Source of the DNA: Microvirga arvi
GTDB lineage: Bacteria; Pseudomonadota; Alphaproteobacteria; Rhizobiales; Beijerinckiaceae
Direction of reading: 5' to 3'
DNA: 64,000 bases
NCBI RefSeq assembly: GCF_016892765.1
Contig: NZ_JAFEMD010000006.1
Location: 108,053-172,052 of the forward strand
Shown here: in pieces, positions 17,377-25,859 of the stretch
Numbering within the stretch: the stretch's first letter is position 1
How the letters are laid out: each line of letters starts with the position of its first letter
Translations under genes and position numbers: made by a program
The notes under the pieces: generated by a model
The model's database searches: none
Told to the model about the DNA's origin: nothing
The model's input: the letters and a program-made list of their open reading frames with translations, nothing else

Positions 17377-17556
17377 GTCAGTTCCTCCTATTGTGATCTA
17401 CTGACCGGAACATTGTGGCAGACAGAGTGTGGCGAGTCGAAGGCGAAATTCAAAGAATCGAGAGGAGAAGATGCTGTAATGATCTTGCTCTCCACAGGCC
17501 TCGAGAGCATACTTTGCCCCCTCGTGGCCCGGCACCCATAGGCGGCTTGGCATCTA

Positions 17557-17669
17557 GCGCATCGTGCGGAAATGTGGACCCTGCTTTCCGCAGCGAACGA
17601 TGCGCCGCTTGAGGGATTGAGCATCGGATCAGTCCCTCAAGTGGAGACCACTTATGGGTCCGATGCTCT
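17557..17669 (+). repeat. Two-hairpin palindromic repeat, full copy D
   Basis: GCGCATCGTGCGGAAATGTGG...CTTTCCGC...CGATGCGC, followed by GAGCATCGGATCAGTCCC...AAGTGGAGACCACTTATGGG...TCCGATGCTC. It is somewhat diverged (AAATGTGG, TTATGGG). The right end stops 11 bases before the start of the next DUF465 gene. The rest of 17377-17680 shows no gene. Confidence 0.9.
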
Positions 17670-17680
17670 GGATTTTTTTA

Positions 17681-17881
17681 ATGACCGAATTGGCTGAACT
17701 GGAAGCGGAATTGGCCCGCCTCAAGCAGGAACACCGCGATCTCGACATGGCGATCGATGCCCTCGAGAGCATGGTCGCGGGCGACCAGCTGCAGGTCCAG
17801 CGCCTGAAAAAACGCAAGCTCGCCCTGAAGGACCAGATCATCCGGCTGGAAGACCAGCTGACCCCGGACATCATCGCCTGA
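17681..17881 (+). CDS. DUF465 (YdcH-like) small helical protein, second copy
   Basis: A 66-residue protein: MTELAELEAELARLKQEHRD, a helix, then VQRLKKRKLALKDQIIRLED. It is paralogous to the minus-strand gene at 17194 and is followed by purE. An in-frame ATG at 17654 lies inside the palindromic repeat, so 17681 is chosen. However, the bases before it (GATTTTTTTA) hold no Shine-Dalgarno, which suggests the repeat displaced the original leader or that initiation is weak. Confidence 0.82.
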   Translation: MTELAELEAELARLKQEHRDLDMAIDALESMVAGDQLQVQRLKKRKLALKDQIIRLEDQLTPDIIA

Positions 17882-17973
17882 GAATTTCGCCTTAGCGCCC
17901 GTACCCCTTGCCTGTGAGGGGAGCCTTCGCTATTCCCGCAGGACATCAAAGGCCCTGAAGCCGGAGCCACGCC

Positions 17974-18465
17974 ATGGCGGGACCCCCCATTGCCATCATC
18001 ATGGGCAGCCAGTCCGACTGGGCCACCATGCGTCACGCCGCCGAGACGCTTGAGGCTCTGGGCATTGCCTATGATGCCCGCATCGTCTCCGCCCACCGTA
18101 CCCCGGACCGGCTCTACTCCTTCGCCAGGGACGCCAAAGCGGACGGCTTCCAGGTCATCATCGCGGGTGCTGGAGGGGCGGCGCACCTTCCCGGCATGAC
18201 CGCCGCCATGACGCCCCTGCCGGTCTTCGGCGTGCCGGTGGAATCCAAGGCGCTCTCAGGCCAGGACAGCCTGCTCTCTATCGTGCAGATGCCCGCCGGC
18301 GTTCCGGTCGGGACGCTGGCCATCGGCCGGGCCGGCGCGGTGAATGCCGCCCTGCTTGCAGCCGCCGTGCTCGCCCTGCACGATTCAGCCCTCGCCCAGC
18401 GCCTCGACGATTGGCGGACGCGCCAGAGCGAGAGCGTGGCCGAGCGCCCTTCCGATGAGAGCTGA
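17974..18465 (+). CDS. purE: 5-(carboxyamino)imidazole ribonucleotide mutase
   Basis: A 163-residue class I PurE. It begins with [14 protein letters not shown], followed by SAHRTPDRL (the catalytic His region), [16 protein letters not shown], and [22 protein letters not shown]. It converts N5-CAIR to CAIR in purine synthesis, using the product of PurK, which is encoded next. The C-terminal 25 residues are extra and polar. purK begins within or just after its 3' end. Confidence 0.97.
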   Translation: MAGPPIAIIMGSQSDWATMRHAAETLEALGIAYDARIVSAHRTPDRLYSFARDAKADGFQVIIAGAGGAAHLPGMTAAMTPLPVFGVPVESKALSGQDSLLSIVQMPAGVPVGTLAIGRAGAVNAALLAAAVLALHDSALAQRLDDWRTRQSESVAERPSDES

Positions 18466-18472
18466 CAATTCG

Positions 18473-19552
18473 ATGATCCGCCCCGGCTGCACCCTCGGTA
18501 TCCTCGGTGGCGGACAACTCGGCCGCATGATCGCCATGGCGGCGGCGCAGCTGGGTCTGAGGACCCACATCTATGCGCCGGAAGAGAACAGCCCGGCCTT
18601 CGAGGTGGCGGCTGAGGTCACCACCGCCGCCTATGAGGACGAAGCGAATCTGGTGCGCTTCGCCAAGGCCGTGGATGTGGTCACCTACGAATTCGAGAAC
18701 GTGCCGAGCGAGACTGCCGCCACGTTGAGCGCTCATACCCTGCTCGCCCCGAATGCGCAGGCATTGGCCGTGTCGCAGGACCGGTTCCTGGAGAAGAGCT
18801 TCATCGCAGGCCTCGGCATCGATGTTGCCCCCTTTGCCGCCTTTACGGACGAGGCCGAGCTCGTCCAGGCGCTGGAGCGCATCGGCCGGCCCGCCGTGCT
18901 CAAGACTCGGCGCTTCGGCTATGACGGCAAGGGGCAGGTGATGATCGGGTCCGATGCCGATCCCGCCGCCGCCTGGGCGGAGATCGGGCGCGCCTCCTCC
19001 ATCATCGAGGGCTTCGTGCCCTTCGAGCGGGAGGTCTCCGTGGTCGCGGCCCGCACCGCCTCTGGCGCCTTCGCGGCCTATGATCTGTGCGCCAATGAGC
19101 ACCGCCACCATATCCTGGACACCACGCGGGTTCCGGCCGGCGTCTCGCGGGAGACCGAGGAGCACGCGGTGCGCATCGCCCGCTCCATCGCCGAGGCCCT
19201 GGACTACGTGGGTGTCCTGGCCGTCGAGATGTTTCTCGTCACCGAAGGCGGCCGCGAACGCCTCGTGGTGAACGAGATCGCTCCCCGGGTGCACAATTCG
19301 GGTCATTGGACCTTGGGCGGCGCCGTGACCTCGCAGTTCGAGCAGCATGTGCGAGCCGTGTGCGGCTGGCCTCTGGGCGAGACGGCTCGCCTCGGCCGGG
19401 TCGAGATGAAGAACCTGATCGGCCACGATGCGGATGCCTGGGAGGAGATCCTGGGCGAGCCGGGCACGCATCTCCACCTCTACGGCAAGTCCGAGGCCCG
19501 TGCGGGCCGCAAGATGGGGCACGTGACGCGGGTTTTTCCGGAGCAGGCCTGA
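18473..19552 (+). CDS. purK: 5-(carboxyamino)imidazole ribonucleotide synthase
   Basis: An ATP-grasp enzyme that carboxylates AIR with bicarbonate and ATP to give N5-CAIR for PurE. Landmarks are LGILGGGQLGRMIAMAAAQL at the N-terminus, TYEFENVPSE, VLKTRRFGYDGKGQ in the ATP-grasp core, and NEIAPRVHNSGHWT near the C-terminus. The frame is open further upstream; two plausible ATGs are 18455 (overlapping purE by 11 bases) and 18473 (eight bases after it). I chose 18473, giving 359 residues, because it matches the family start, though 18455 cannot be excluded. Confidence 0.95.
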   Translation: MIRPGCTLGILGGGQLGRMIAMAAAQLGLRTHIYAPEENSPAFEVAAEVTTAAYEDEANLVRFAKAVDVVTYEFENVPSETAATLSAHTLLAPNAQALAVSQDRFLEKSFIAGLGIDVAPFAAFTDEAELVQALERIGRPAVLKTRRFGYDGKGQVMIGSDADPAAAWAEIGRASSIIEGFVPFEREVSVVAARTASGAFAAYDLCANEHRHHILDTTRVPAGVSRETEEHAVRIARSIAEALDYVGVLAVEMFLVTEGGRERLVVNEIAPRVHNSGHWTLGGAVTSQFEQHVRAVCGWPLGETARLGRVEMKNLIGHDADAWEEILGEPGTHLHLYGKSEARAGRKMGHVTRVFPEQA

Positions 19553-19721
19553 ACCTTCCTGAACCGAGGCCGTTATCTCTCTGGCCCGGCGCTTTTCTTG
19601 GGAAGCAAGCCTGGACAGGCAAGGCTTCTTCTGATATCGACGCCGGCCAGATAGAGGTGCGCCTGACGCGCCTCCTTTGTTTTTTATCACAATCGAAACG
19701 GTTCAAATACGAGGAATTCGC

Positions 19722-19958
19722 GTGCAGGTTCTTGTCCGGGATAACAACGTCGATCAGGCGCTCCGCGCTCTCAAGAAGAAGATGCAGCGTGAAGGTATCT
19801 TCCGCGAGATGAAGCTTCGCGGCCATTACGAGAAGCCGTCCGAGAAGAAGGCCCGCGAGAAGGCTGAGGCCGTTCGCCGCGCCCGTAAGCTGATCCGCAA
19901 GCGCATGCAGCGCGAAGGCCTGCTGCCCTCGAAGCCGCGCCCCACGACAGGCCGCTAA
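19722..19958 (+). CDS. rpsU: 30S ribosomal protein S21
   Basis: A 78-residue S21. It begins V(M)[19 protein letters not shown] and has [16 protein letters not shown] and the basic tail [12 protein letters not shown]. It uses a GTG start at 19722, with GAGGA at 19711-19715 six bases before it; the longer upstream frame lacks support. It stands alone, with 169 bases between purK and this start. Confidence 0.96.
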   Translation: MQVLVRDNNVDQALRALKKKMQREGIFREMKLRGHYEKPSEKKAREKAEAVRRARKLIRKRMQREGLLPSKPRPTTGR

Positions 19959-20186
19959 GCTGTTCTGAACAGGCTCTTTCAGGGCCTGACCTATCGGTTG
20001 TGAACCAGCGCCCGACGCGTGAAGCGGGGCGCTGTTTGCATGTCTGAGCCATCCCCTGCCGCGACCCAATGCACCATTCAGCCAATTCTCCGGCAGCACG
20101 CCTTTTTGATGCCTTGTTTCACGGCTGTTAAGATTTCCCCGCCAGAGTGCCGCCTCTTGGTACTGAGTAAGAAGCTGGAGACGAAG

Positions 20187-21050
20187 GTGTTCGCCCCATC
20201 GATTCGCCGATTTGCCCCCTTGAGCCTCACCCTTGTCGCCCTCGGCCTGTCCGCCTGCGGCACCATGAGCAGCGGCCCCGCCCAGCGCATCGCCGTGGTG
20301 GAAGAGGACACGCAGGGCACGAGCACGGTCAACATCTCGTCCCTCTCGGACGTGATCCAGCGCAACCCGAATGATCCCAGCGCCTACAACACCCGCGGCG
20401 CGGCCTATGCCCGCGTGGGGAACTACAGCAGCGCGATGACGGATTTCGCCAAGGCCGTGCAGCTCGATCCGAACTATGCGCCGGCCTATGCCAACCGGGC
20501 GCTGGCGCTGCGGCAGACGAACCGCAACGATCAGGCGCTCGCCGACTTCACCCGCGCGATTCAGGCCGATCCGAACTACGGCCCGGCCTATATCGGCCGC
20601 GCCAATCTCTACCGCGCCCAGAACCAATTCCAGGAAGCTCTCAGCGACCTGAACATGGCCACCCGCCTCCTGCCCGAATCGGCCGAGGCGCTGCATTCCC
20701 GCGGCCTGCTCTATCAGCGCCAGGGCATGCACCAGCAGGCCATCCTCGATTTCGACGCCACCATCGACCGCAACCCCTTCGTCGGCGCCCCCTATGCAGC
20801 CCGCGGCCAGAGCTTCGTGGCGACGAACCAGTTCGACAAGGCCATCGAGGACTTCAACGCGGCGCTGAACGTCGATCCCAAGGACGCCAATTCCTGGGCG
20901 TGGCGCGGCGTGGCTCTTGAGCGCAAGGGCGACAAGAGCCAGGCCATCGAGAGCTATCAGCGTGCTCTGGCCATCGACAACACCAACAGCGTCGCCCGCC
21001 AGGGCAGCTCCAAGCTGCAGGGCGGCGTCACGGGCCTGTTCCGCTCTTAA
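20187..21050 (+). CDS. TPR-repeat lipoprotein (NlpI-like)
   Basis: A predicted 287-residue lipoprotein. A GTG start at 20187 (GGAG six bases upstream) gives a short signal peptide ending in LGLSAC, so Cys24 should be lipidated. About six TPR units follow, with DPNYAPAYANRALALRQ, DPNYGPAYIGRANLYRAQN, LPESAEALHSRGLLYQRQG and DPKDANSWAWRGVALERKG. TPR lipoproteins of this type act as scaffolds for envelope enzymes such as peptidoglycan hydrolases; the partner here is unknown. The open frame extends to 20019, but those residues are not lipoprotein-like. Confidence 0.87.
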   Translation: MFAPSIRRFAPLSLTLVALGLSACGTMSSGPAQRIAVVEEDTQGTSTVNISSLSDVIQRNPNDPSAYNTRGAAYARVGNYSSAMTDFAKAVQLDPNYAPAYANRALALRQTNRNDQALADFTRAIQADPNYGPAYIGRANLYRAQNQFQEALSDLNMATRLLPESAEALHSRGLLYQRQGMHQQAILDFDATIDRNPFVGAPYAARGQSFVATNQFDKAIEDFNAALNVDPKDANSWAWRGVALERKGDKSQAIESYQRALAIDNTNSVARQGSSKLQGGVTGLFRS

Positions 21051-21071
21051 AAACCTCCGGAGCGCGGCGGC

Positions 21072-21695
21072 ATGACTTCCGCCCCTCCCCTGAAGACGAT
21101 TTCCGATATCGAACGGCTTCTCGAAGCGCATGCGGACCTGCATGCGCTTCTTGTCCATGTGGAGATCCTCGAGCTGCCCGATGCCTGGATCGGCGCGGGC
21201 TTCATCCGCAACAGCGTCTGGGATGTCCTGCACGGACGCGAGATCGACGCATCGCGTCTCAACGATGTCGATGTGCTGTTCTTCGAACCCGATGATCTAA
21301 GAAAGGAGCACGAAGCTGACATCGAGCGTCGGCTCCGCACTCTTGCCCCGAACGTTCCCTGGTCGGTGAAGAACCAGGCGCGCATGCACCTGCGCAACGG
21401 CGACGCGCCGTATCATGACACCTTCGATGCAATCGCTCATTGGGCGGAGACCGCGACGGCCGTGGCCGCCCGATCCCGCAATGGCAAGATCGAGGTGATG
21501 CTGCCCCATGGAAGCACTGATCTCTTGAGCCTGATCGTGAGGCCGACGCCGTCTTTCAAGAACAAGATGGATGTCTATCGCGAGCGGTTGGCCAGCAAGG
21601 ATTGGTCCGCTCGCTGGCCGCGGCTGACGATGCTGATGACATGGAAGGAGGCTTACCCGACACCTCACAACTCCTTCGATAGAATCGACACGTAG
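21072..21695 (+). CDS. Nucleotidyltransferase-like protein (NTP_transf_6 type)
   Basis: A 207-residue protein resembling the DUF925/NTP_transf_6 family. IGAGFIRNSVWDVLHG is near the N-terminus, then LNDVDVLFFEPDDL, an Asp-x-Asp pattern expected to bind metal, and later WSVKNQARMH. A C-terminal segment has DWSARWPRLTML. The substrate is unknown. Its last 31 bases overlap the 3' end of the convergent acetyltransferase gene. It lies 21 bases after the TPR lipoprotein gene. Confidence 0.78.
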   Translation: MTSAPPLKTISDIERLLEAHADLHALLVHVEILELPDAWIGAGFIRNSVWDVLHGREIDASRLNDVDVLFFEPDDLRKEHEADIERRLRTLAPNVPWSVKNQARMHLRNGDAPYHDTFDAIAHWAETATAVAARSRNGKIEVMLPHGSTDLLSLIVRPTPSFKNKMDVYRERLASKDWSARWPRLTMLMTWKEAYPTPHNSFDRIDT

Positions 21696-22144
21696 GGCTC
21701 GAAGCCGAAGGCGCGGTAGGTTCGCTCGGCCCGCTCGTTGGCCACGAGGGCGCCGATGACGAGGCGCCTGAGCCCCGCCTCCTTCGTCAGGCGCTCGGCC
21801 TTGGTCAGCAGCATCTGGCCGATGCCGCGCCCGCGCCAGTCGTTGTGAACGATCAGGTCCGTCACCGTGCCGTGGTTGCGGACATCGTCCGTCACATAGG
21901 CGGCATCCTGATCGAGCGAAAAACCCATCGCGGCGACGACCAGCCCTTGCGCTTCCGCCAGGACGATGCGGCCGTTGCGCCGGGACAGGCGCTGCATCAG
22001 CTCGTCGTAATACTCCGCGGCCGCGCCGTAATCCCGGCGCCGGTCGCCCACCAGATCGGCCTCGAAGACGTTGAGCTGATGGATGAGTTCGACGACAGTA
22101 CCCCGGTCGGCAGGAAAAGCGGTGCGAAGGGTGATGGAGGGCAT
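21665..22144 (-). CDS. GNAT family N-acetyltransferase
   Basis: A 159-residue acetyltransferase. The acetyl-CoA binding motif is VTDLIVHNDWRGRGIGQMLL (R-G-x-G-I/G), followed by AERTYRAFGFEPY, the usual C-terminal GNAT strand region. The N-terminal helix DRGTVVELIHQLNVFEADL is typical. The substrate cannot be inferred. It overlaps the nucleotidyltransferase gene tail-to-tail by 31 bases. Confidence 0.88.
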   Translation of the reverse strand: MPSITLRTAFPADRGTVVELIHQLNVFEADLVGDRRRDYGAAAEYYDELMQRLSRRNGRIVLAEAQGLVVAAMGFSLDQDAAYVTDDVRNHGTVTDLIVHNDWRGRGIGQMLLTKAERLTKEAGLRRLVIGALVANERAERTYRAFGFEPYVSILSKEL

Positions 22145-22221
22145 GCGAGGGATCCGGGTCGTGCGCGTCAGGCGCTCGCCTTAAAGCAGATTTCCTGCCT
22201 GCCGTCATCGCTTCCCCTGGA

Positions 22222-22345
22222 CGTCATGGCCGGGCTTGTCCCGGCCATCCACGTTTTAACCGGTTCCAAGACGTGGATACCCGCAACAAGTGCGGGCATG
22301 ACGAAGGAGCAAAGGATTCTCAGCAAAATGCCCGGCACGAGGCCG
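22222..22345. repeat. Cluster of intergenic palindromes
   Basis: Three hairpins lie in a row between the GNAT gene and pntB: ATGGCCGGG...CCCGGCCAT (22226-22250), CCACGTTTTAACC...GACGTGG and CCCGCA...TGCGGGCATGAC (about 22248-22302), and ATGCCCGGCACGAGGCCGGGCAT (22327-22349). Sequence style matches the hairpins at 2983-3070 and 4842-4922. The last hairpin may end the pntB transcript. Confidence 0.6.
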
Positions 22346-22373
22346 GGCATCAGACCATCTATGGATCGTTCGA

Positions 22374-23771
22374 TCAGAGGTTCTTGAGGATCTCGTCGAC
22401 CACCTTCTTGGCATCGCCGAAGAGCATCATGGTGTTGTCGCGGAAGAACAGCTCGTTCTCCACGCCCGCATAGCCCGAGCCCATGCCGCGCTTGATGAAC
22501 AGCACGGTCTTCGCCCGCTCCACGTCGAGGATCGGCATGCCGAAGATCGGCGAGGCCGGATCGGTCTTGGCGGCCGGGTTGGTCACGTCGTTGGCGCCGA
22601 TGACGAAGGCGACATCCGCTTGAGCAAACTCGCCGTTGATGTCCTCGAGTTCGAACACCTCGTCGTAGGGCACGTTGGCTTCCGCGAGCAGCACGTTCAT
22701 GTGGCCGGGCATGCGGCCCGCCACCGGGTGAATGGCGTACTTCACCTCGACGCCCTCGGCCTTCAGTTCGTCCGCCATCTCGCGCAGGGCATGCTGGGCC
22801 TGAGCCACCGCCATGCCGTAGCCCGGCACGATGATGACCTTGGAGGCGTTCTTCATGATGAAGGCCGCGTCATCCGCCGAGCCCTGCTTGACGGGCCGGG
22901 TCTCGACGGCGCCTGCCGCAGCCCCAGCCGTCTCGCCGCCGAATCCGCCCAGGATCACGGAGATGAAGGAGCGGTTCATGCCCTTGCACATGATGTACGA
23001 CAGGATCGCGCCCGAGGAGCCCACCAGCGCACCGGTGATGATGAGCGCGAGGTTGCCCAGCGTGAAGCCGATGCCCGCCGCCGCCCAGCCCGAATAGGAG
23101 TTGAGCATCGACACCACGACCGGCATGTCCGCGCCGCCGATGGGAATGATGAGCGTGACGCCCAGCACGAATGAGACCAGCACGATCATCCAGAAGGCCG
23201 CATGGCTCTCTGTGCGGATGAAGGCCACGAGCAGCACCAGCAGCAGCAGCCCGAGGCCGAGGTTGATGAGATGCCGGCTCGGCAGCATGATCGGCTTGCC
23301 GGACATGCGCCCGTCAAGCTTCAAGAACGCAATGACGGAGCCGGTGAAGGTGATGGCGCCGATGGCCACGCCCAGGGCCATTTCGAACAGCGAGCCGCCA
23401 TGGATGGTGCCCTTCGCGCCGATGCCGAAGGCCTGCGGCGCGTAGAGCGCGCCTGCCGCCACCAGCACCGCCGCGAGACCCACAAGGGAGTGGAAGGCTG
23501 CGACCAGCTGGGGCATGGCCGTCATGGGAACCCGCCGGGCCACCACCGCGCCGATGCCGCCGCCGATGGCAAGGCCCAGGATCACCAGGGCCCAGCCGCC
23601 GAAGCCGCTCGGCGGCGAGACGAACAGGGTGGTGAGGATGGCAATCCCCATGCCCACCATGCCGTAGAGGTTGCCCTGCCGGGAGGTGGTGGGATGCGAC
23701 AGGCCCCGCAGGGCCAGGATGAACAGGACGCCCGAGACGAGGTAGAGGATCGAGGCTAGATTGGCCGACAT
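22374..23771 (-). CDS. pntB: NAD(P) transhydrogenase subunit beta
   Basis: A 465-residue subunit. The N-terminal half holds about nine membrane helices. The C-terminal domain (from about residue 285) is the NADP(H)-binding domain III, with IVPGYGMAVAQAQHALREM, HPVAGRMPGHMNVLLAEA, GANDVTNPAA and KRGMGSGYAGVENELF. With PntAA and PntAB it couples proton entry to reduction of NADP by NADH. It starts four bases after the pntAB stop, so the genes are cotranslated. Confidence 0.96.
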   Translation of the reverse strand: MSANLASILYLVSGVLFILALRGLSHPTTSRQGNLYGMVGMGIAILTTLFVSPPSGFGGWALVILGLAIGGGIGAVVARRVPMTAMPQLVAAFHSLVGLAAVLVAAGALYAPQAFGIGAKGTIHGGSLFEMALGVAIGAITFTGSVIAFLKLDGRMSGKPIMLPSRHLINLGLGLLLLVLLVAFIRTESHAAFWMIVLVSFVLGVTLIIPIGGADMPVVVSMLNSYSGWAAAGIGFTLGNLALIITGALVGSSGAILSYIMCKGMNRSFISVILGGFGGETAGAAAGAVETRPVKQGSADDAAFIMKNASKVIIVPGYGMAVAQAQHALREMADELKAEGVEVKYAIHPVAGRMPGHMNVLLAEANVPYDEVFELEDINGEFAQADVAFVIGANDVTNPAAKTDPASPIFGMPILDVERAKTVLFIKRGMGSGYAGVENELFFRDNTMMLFGDAKKVVDEILKNL

Positions 23772-23775
23772 CGCC

Positions 23776-24225
23776 TCACCCCTTCTTGCGGTACATGGCG
23801 AGCATGCGCTGGGTCACCAGGAAGCCGCCGAAGATGTTGATGGACGCCAGGATGAGGCCGATGAAGCCGAGCGCCCGCGCCCAGATCGGGCCTTCGCCAA
23901 GCGCCGGCGCCACATTGACGCCCACCGCCAGGACGGCGCCGACCACGATCACGGACGAGATGGCGTTGGTCACCGACATGAGCGGCGTGTGCAGGGCCGG
24001 GGTCACCTGCCAGACCACGTAGTAGCCGACGAAGATCGCCAGGACGAAGATGGCCAGCCGAAACACCGTCGGGTCGACCGCCCCGTGGGTGACGGCGGCG
24101 GCGGCGTTCCCGGCCGCATCCGCCACCTGGTCGGCGATCATCTGGGCCGCATCGGCGGCACGGCGGGCGGCATCGGCCGCCGCTCGGGCCTGCTCGACAG
24201 CCTGTTCGGGCGTAAGCGTTGCCAT
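23776..24225 (-). CDS. pntAB: NAD(P) transhydrogenase subunit alpha, membrane part
   Basis: A 149-residue protein carrying the membrane helices that belong to the alpha subunit. There is an Ala-rich helical N-terminus (about 1-45), then helices within [37 protein letters not shown] and [17 protein letters not shown], ending in MLAMYRKKG. Alpha is split into two genes in many alphaproteobacteria. The ATG at 24225 has GGGGAGG upstream, so the longer frame to 24327, which runs into pntAA, is rejected. The Ala-rich N-terminal extension is longer than in minimal PntAB. Confidence 0.93.
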   Translation of the reverse strand: MATLTPEQAVEQARAAADAARRAADAAQMIADQVADAAGNAAAAVTHGAVDPTVFRLAIFVLAIFVGYYVVWQVTPALHTPLMSVTNAISSVIVVGAVLAVGVNVAPALGEGPIWARALGFIGLILASINIFGGFLVTQRMLAMYRKKG

Positions 24226-24245
24226 GGTGTCCTCCCCTGGACGGA

Positions 24246-25382
24246 TTAAGCGGTCGGCTGGAAGGCGGTGTGGACGATGGCGCCGTCGCGGGTCAGGCAG
24301 GTGGCCTTGACCAGCTCGTCGTCCCATTTCACGGCCAGTTCCTTGGTTTCCTTGTTCACCAGCGTCTCGACGAAGGCGTAGAGGTTCTTCGCGTAGAGGC
24401 TGGAGGCCGTGGCGGCGAGGCGTCCGGGCATGTTGAGGTGGCCCACGATCTTCACGCCGTTGTGTTCCACCACCTGTCCCGGCACCGCTACCTCGACGTT
24501 GCCGCCGCGCTCCACCGCCAGATCGACGATGACCGAGCCGGGCTTCATGGATTCGACCATGGCACGGGTGATGAGCTTGGGCGCCGGGCGGCCGGGGATC
24601 AGGGCCGTGGTGATGACGATGTCCTGCTTGGCGATGTGGGTGGCGACGAGTTCGGCCTGCTTGGCCCGGTATTCGGCCGACATCTCCTTGGCGTAGCCGC
24701 CGGAGGTCTCGGCCTGCTTGAACTCCTCGTCCTCCACCGCGATGAACTTGCCCCCTAGGCTCTCCACCTGCTCCTTGGCGGCGGGGCGCACATCGGTGGC
24801 GGTAACCACCGCGCCGAGGCGGCGGGCCGTGGCGATGGCCTGGAGGCCGGCAACGCCCGCGCCCATGACGAAGATGCGGGCGGCCGGCACGGTGCCGGCT
24901 GCGGTCATCATCATCGGAAGGGCGCGACCATATTCGGCGGTGGCGTCGATCACGGCACGATAGCCGGCGAGATTGGCCTGGGAGGAGAGCACGTCCATCA
25001 CCTGGGCGCGGGTGATGCGGGGCATCAGCTCCATGGCGAAGGCAGCGACCTTGGCATCGGCAAGGCCCTTGAGGGCTTCGTCCTGGCCGTAGGGATCCAT
25101 GATGGCGATGACGAGGGCGCCGGGCTTGGCGCCTGACAATTCGCCTTCAGCCGGGCGGCGGACCCGGAGGACGACGTCGGCATCCTTGAGGGCATCGGCG
25201 GCGCCTGCCGCGATCGAGGCGCCTGCGGCCTCGAATTCGGCATCGGGGATGCCGGCCTTGGCGCCCGCCCCGGCCTGGACAACCACATCCGCGCCGAGGG
25301 CTTTGTATTTCTTGACCGTCTCAGGGGAGGCGGAAACACGGGTCTCCGCTCCATCGGTTTCGGAGAGAACGGCAATCCGCAT
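24246..25382 (-). CDS. pntAA: NAD(P) transhydrogenase subunit alpha, NAD-binding part
   Basis: A 378-residue soluble domain I, which binds NAD(H). It begins [20 protein letters not shown], followed by [35 protein letters not shown], and the Rossmann loop [20 protein letters not shown]. It then has [18 protein letters not shown] and [10 protein letters not shown]. It is first in the pntAA-pntAB-pntB order, with a gap of 20 bases to pntAB. An aa3 oxidase subunit IV gene lies 69 bases upstream in the same direction. Confidence 0.96.
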   Translation of the reverse strand: MRIAVLSETDGAETRVSASPETVKKYKALGADVVVQAGAGAKAGIPDAEFEAAGASIAAGAADALKDADVVLRVRRPAEGELSGAKPGALVIAIMDPYGQDEALKGLADAKVAAFAMELMPRITRAQVMDVLSSQANLAGYRAVIDATAEYGRALPMMMTAAGTVPAARIFVMGAGVAGLQAIATARRLGAVVTATDVRPAAKEQVESLGGKFIAVEDEEFKQAETSGGYAKEMSAEYRAKQAELVATHIAKQDIVITTALIPGRPAPKLITRAMVESMKPGSVIVDLAVERGGNVEVAVPGQVVEHNGVKIVGHLNMPGRLAATASSLYAKNLYAFVETLVNKETKELAVKWDDELVKATCLTRDGAIVHTAFQPTA

Positions 25383-25451
25383 TTTAGCCCCCCTGCGATC
25401 TGGTCAATGACTTGAGATCAAGCTTTTTCTGTTTCGGTCGACTCCCGCTGC

Positions 25452-25745
25452 TCAGTAGAAGATGAGCGCCAGGAGGAGGAGAACGCCGACAGCGGCCGGA
25501 GCGCGCACTCCGATCGAGGGAGCCATGGCTCCTACTGCGCCGGCCGCAAGTGAGAGGACAACACCAAAAATTGCAGTCAGCCAGGCATGCTTGATGCCGC
25601 CGACAGCCAGCGCGAGAACGTGGCAGATCACGACGGCGGTGCTGATTTCGGCGAACTTGATGAATCCGCTGTAGGTCGCCTCATGAGTGCGGCCGTCCAT
25701 ATCCGGACTATAGCCCCCATGCGGCGCATGTTTTGTATTGGCCAT
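25452..25745 (-). CDS. aa3-type cytochrome c oxidase subunit IV
   Basis: A 97-residue small membrane protein. The hydrophilic N-terminus contains DGRTHEATYSGFIKFAE, the pattern of bacterial aa3 oxidase subunit IV, followed by one hydrophobic helix from that family (VVICHVLALAVGG) and then a C-terminal hydrophobic stretch. This makes it longer than the 45-65-residue family norm, with probably three membrane segments. It stands just upstream of pntAA, an association I recall in Rhizobiales. The other oxidase subunits are not in the window. Confidence 0.82.
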   Translation of the reverse strand: MANTKHAPHGGYSPDMDGRTHEATYSGFIKFAEISTAVVICHVLALAVGGIKHAWLTAIFGVVLSLAAGAVGAMAPSIGVRAPAAVGVLLLLALIFY

Positions 25746-25859
25746 GATTCAGAGCCCTGTTTGAGCGTCACGTGTTAATTGCTGCGTTTAACGCATGCGG
25801 TGAGGAGCCGCAATCTTTCGAATGGCTCCCGAAGGAAACTTTATGAATGTTTCGCGTGA

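Noticed and set aside
19239..21233. A 664-codon minus-strand open frame over purK, rpsU and the TPR lipoprotein
   Set aside because: It spans three clear plus-strand genes and the gaps between them. No domain is visible, so it is a shadow frame.
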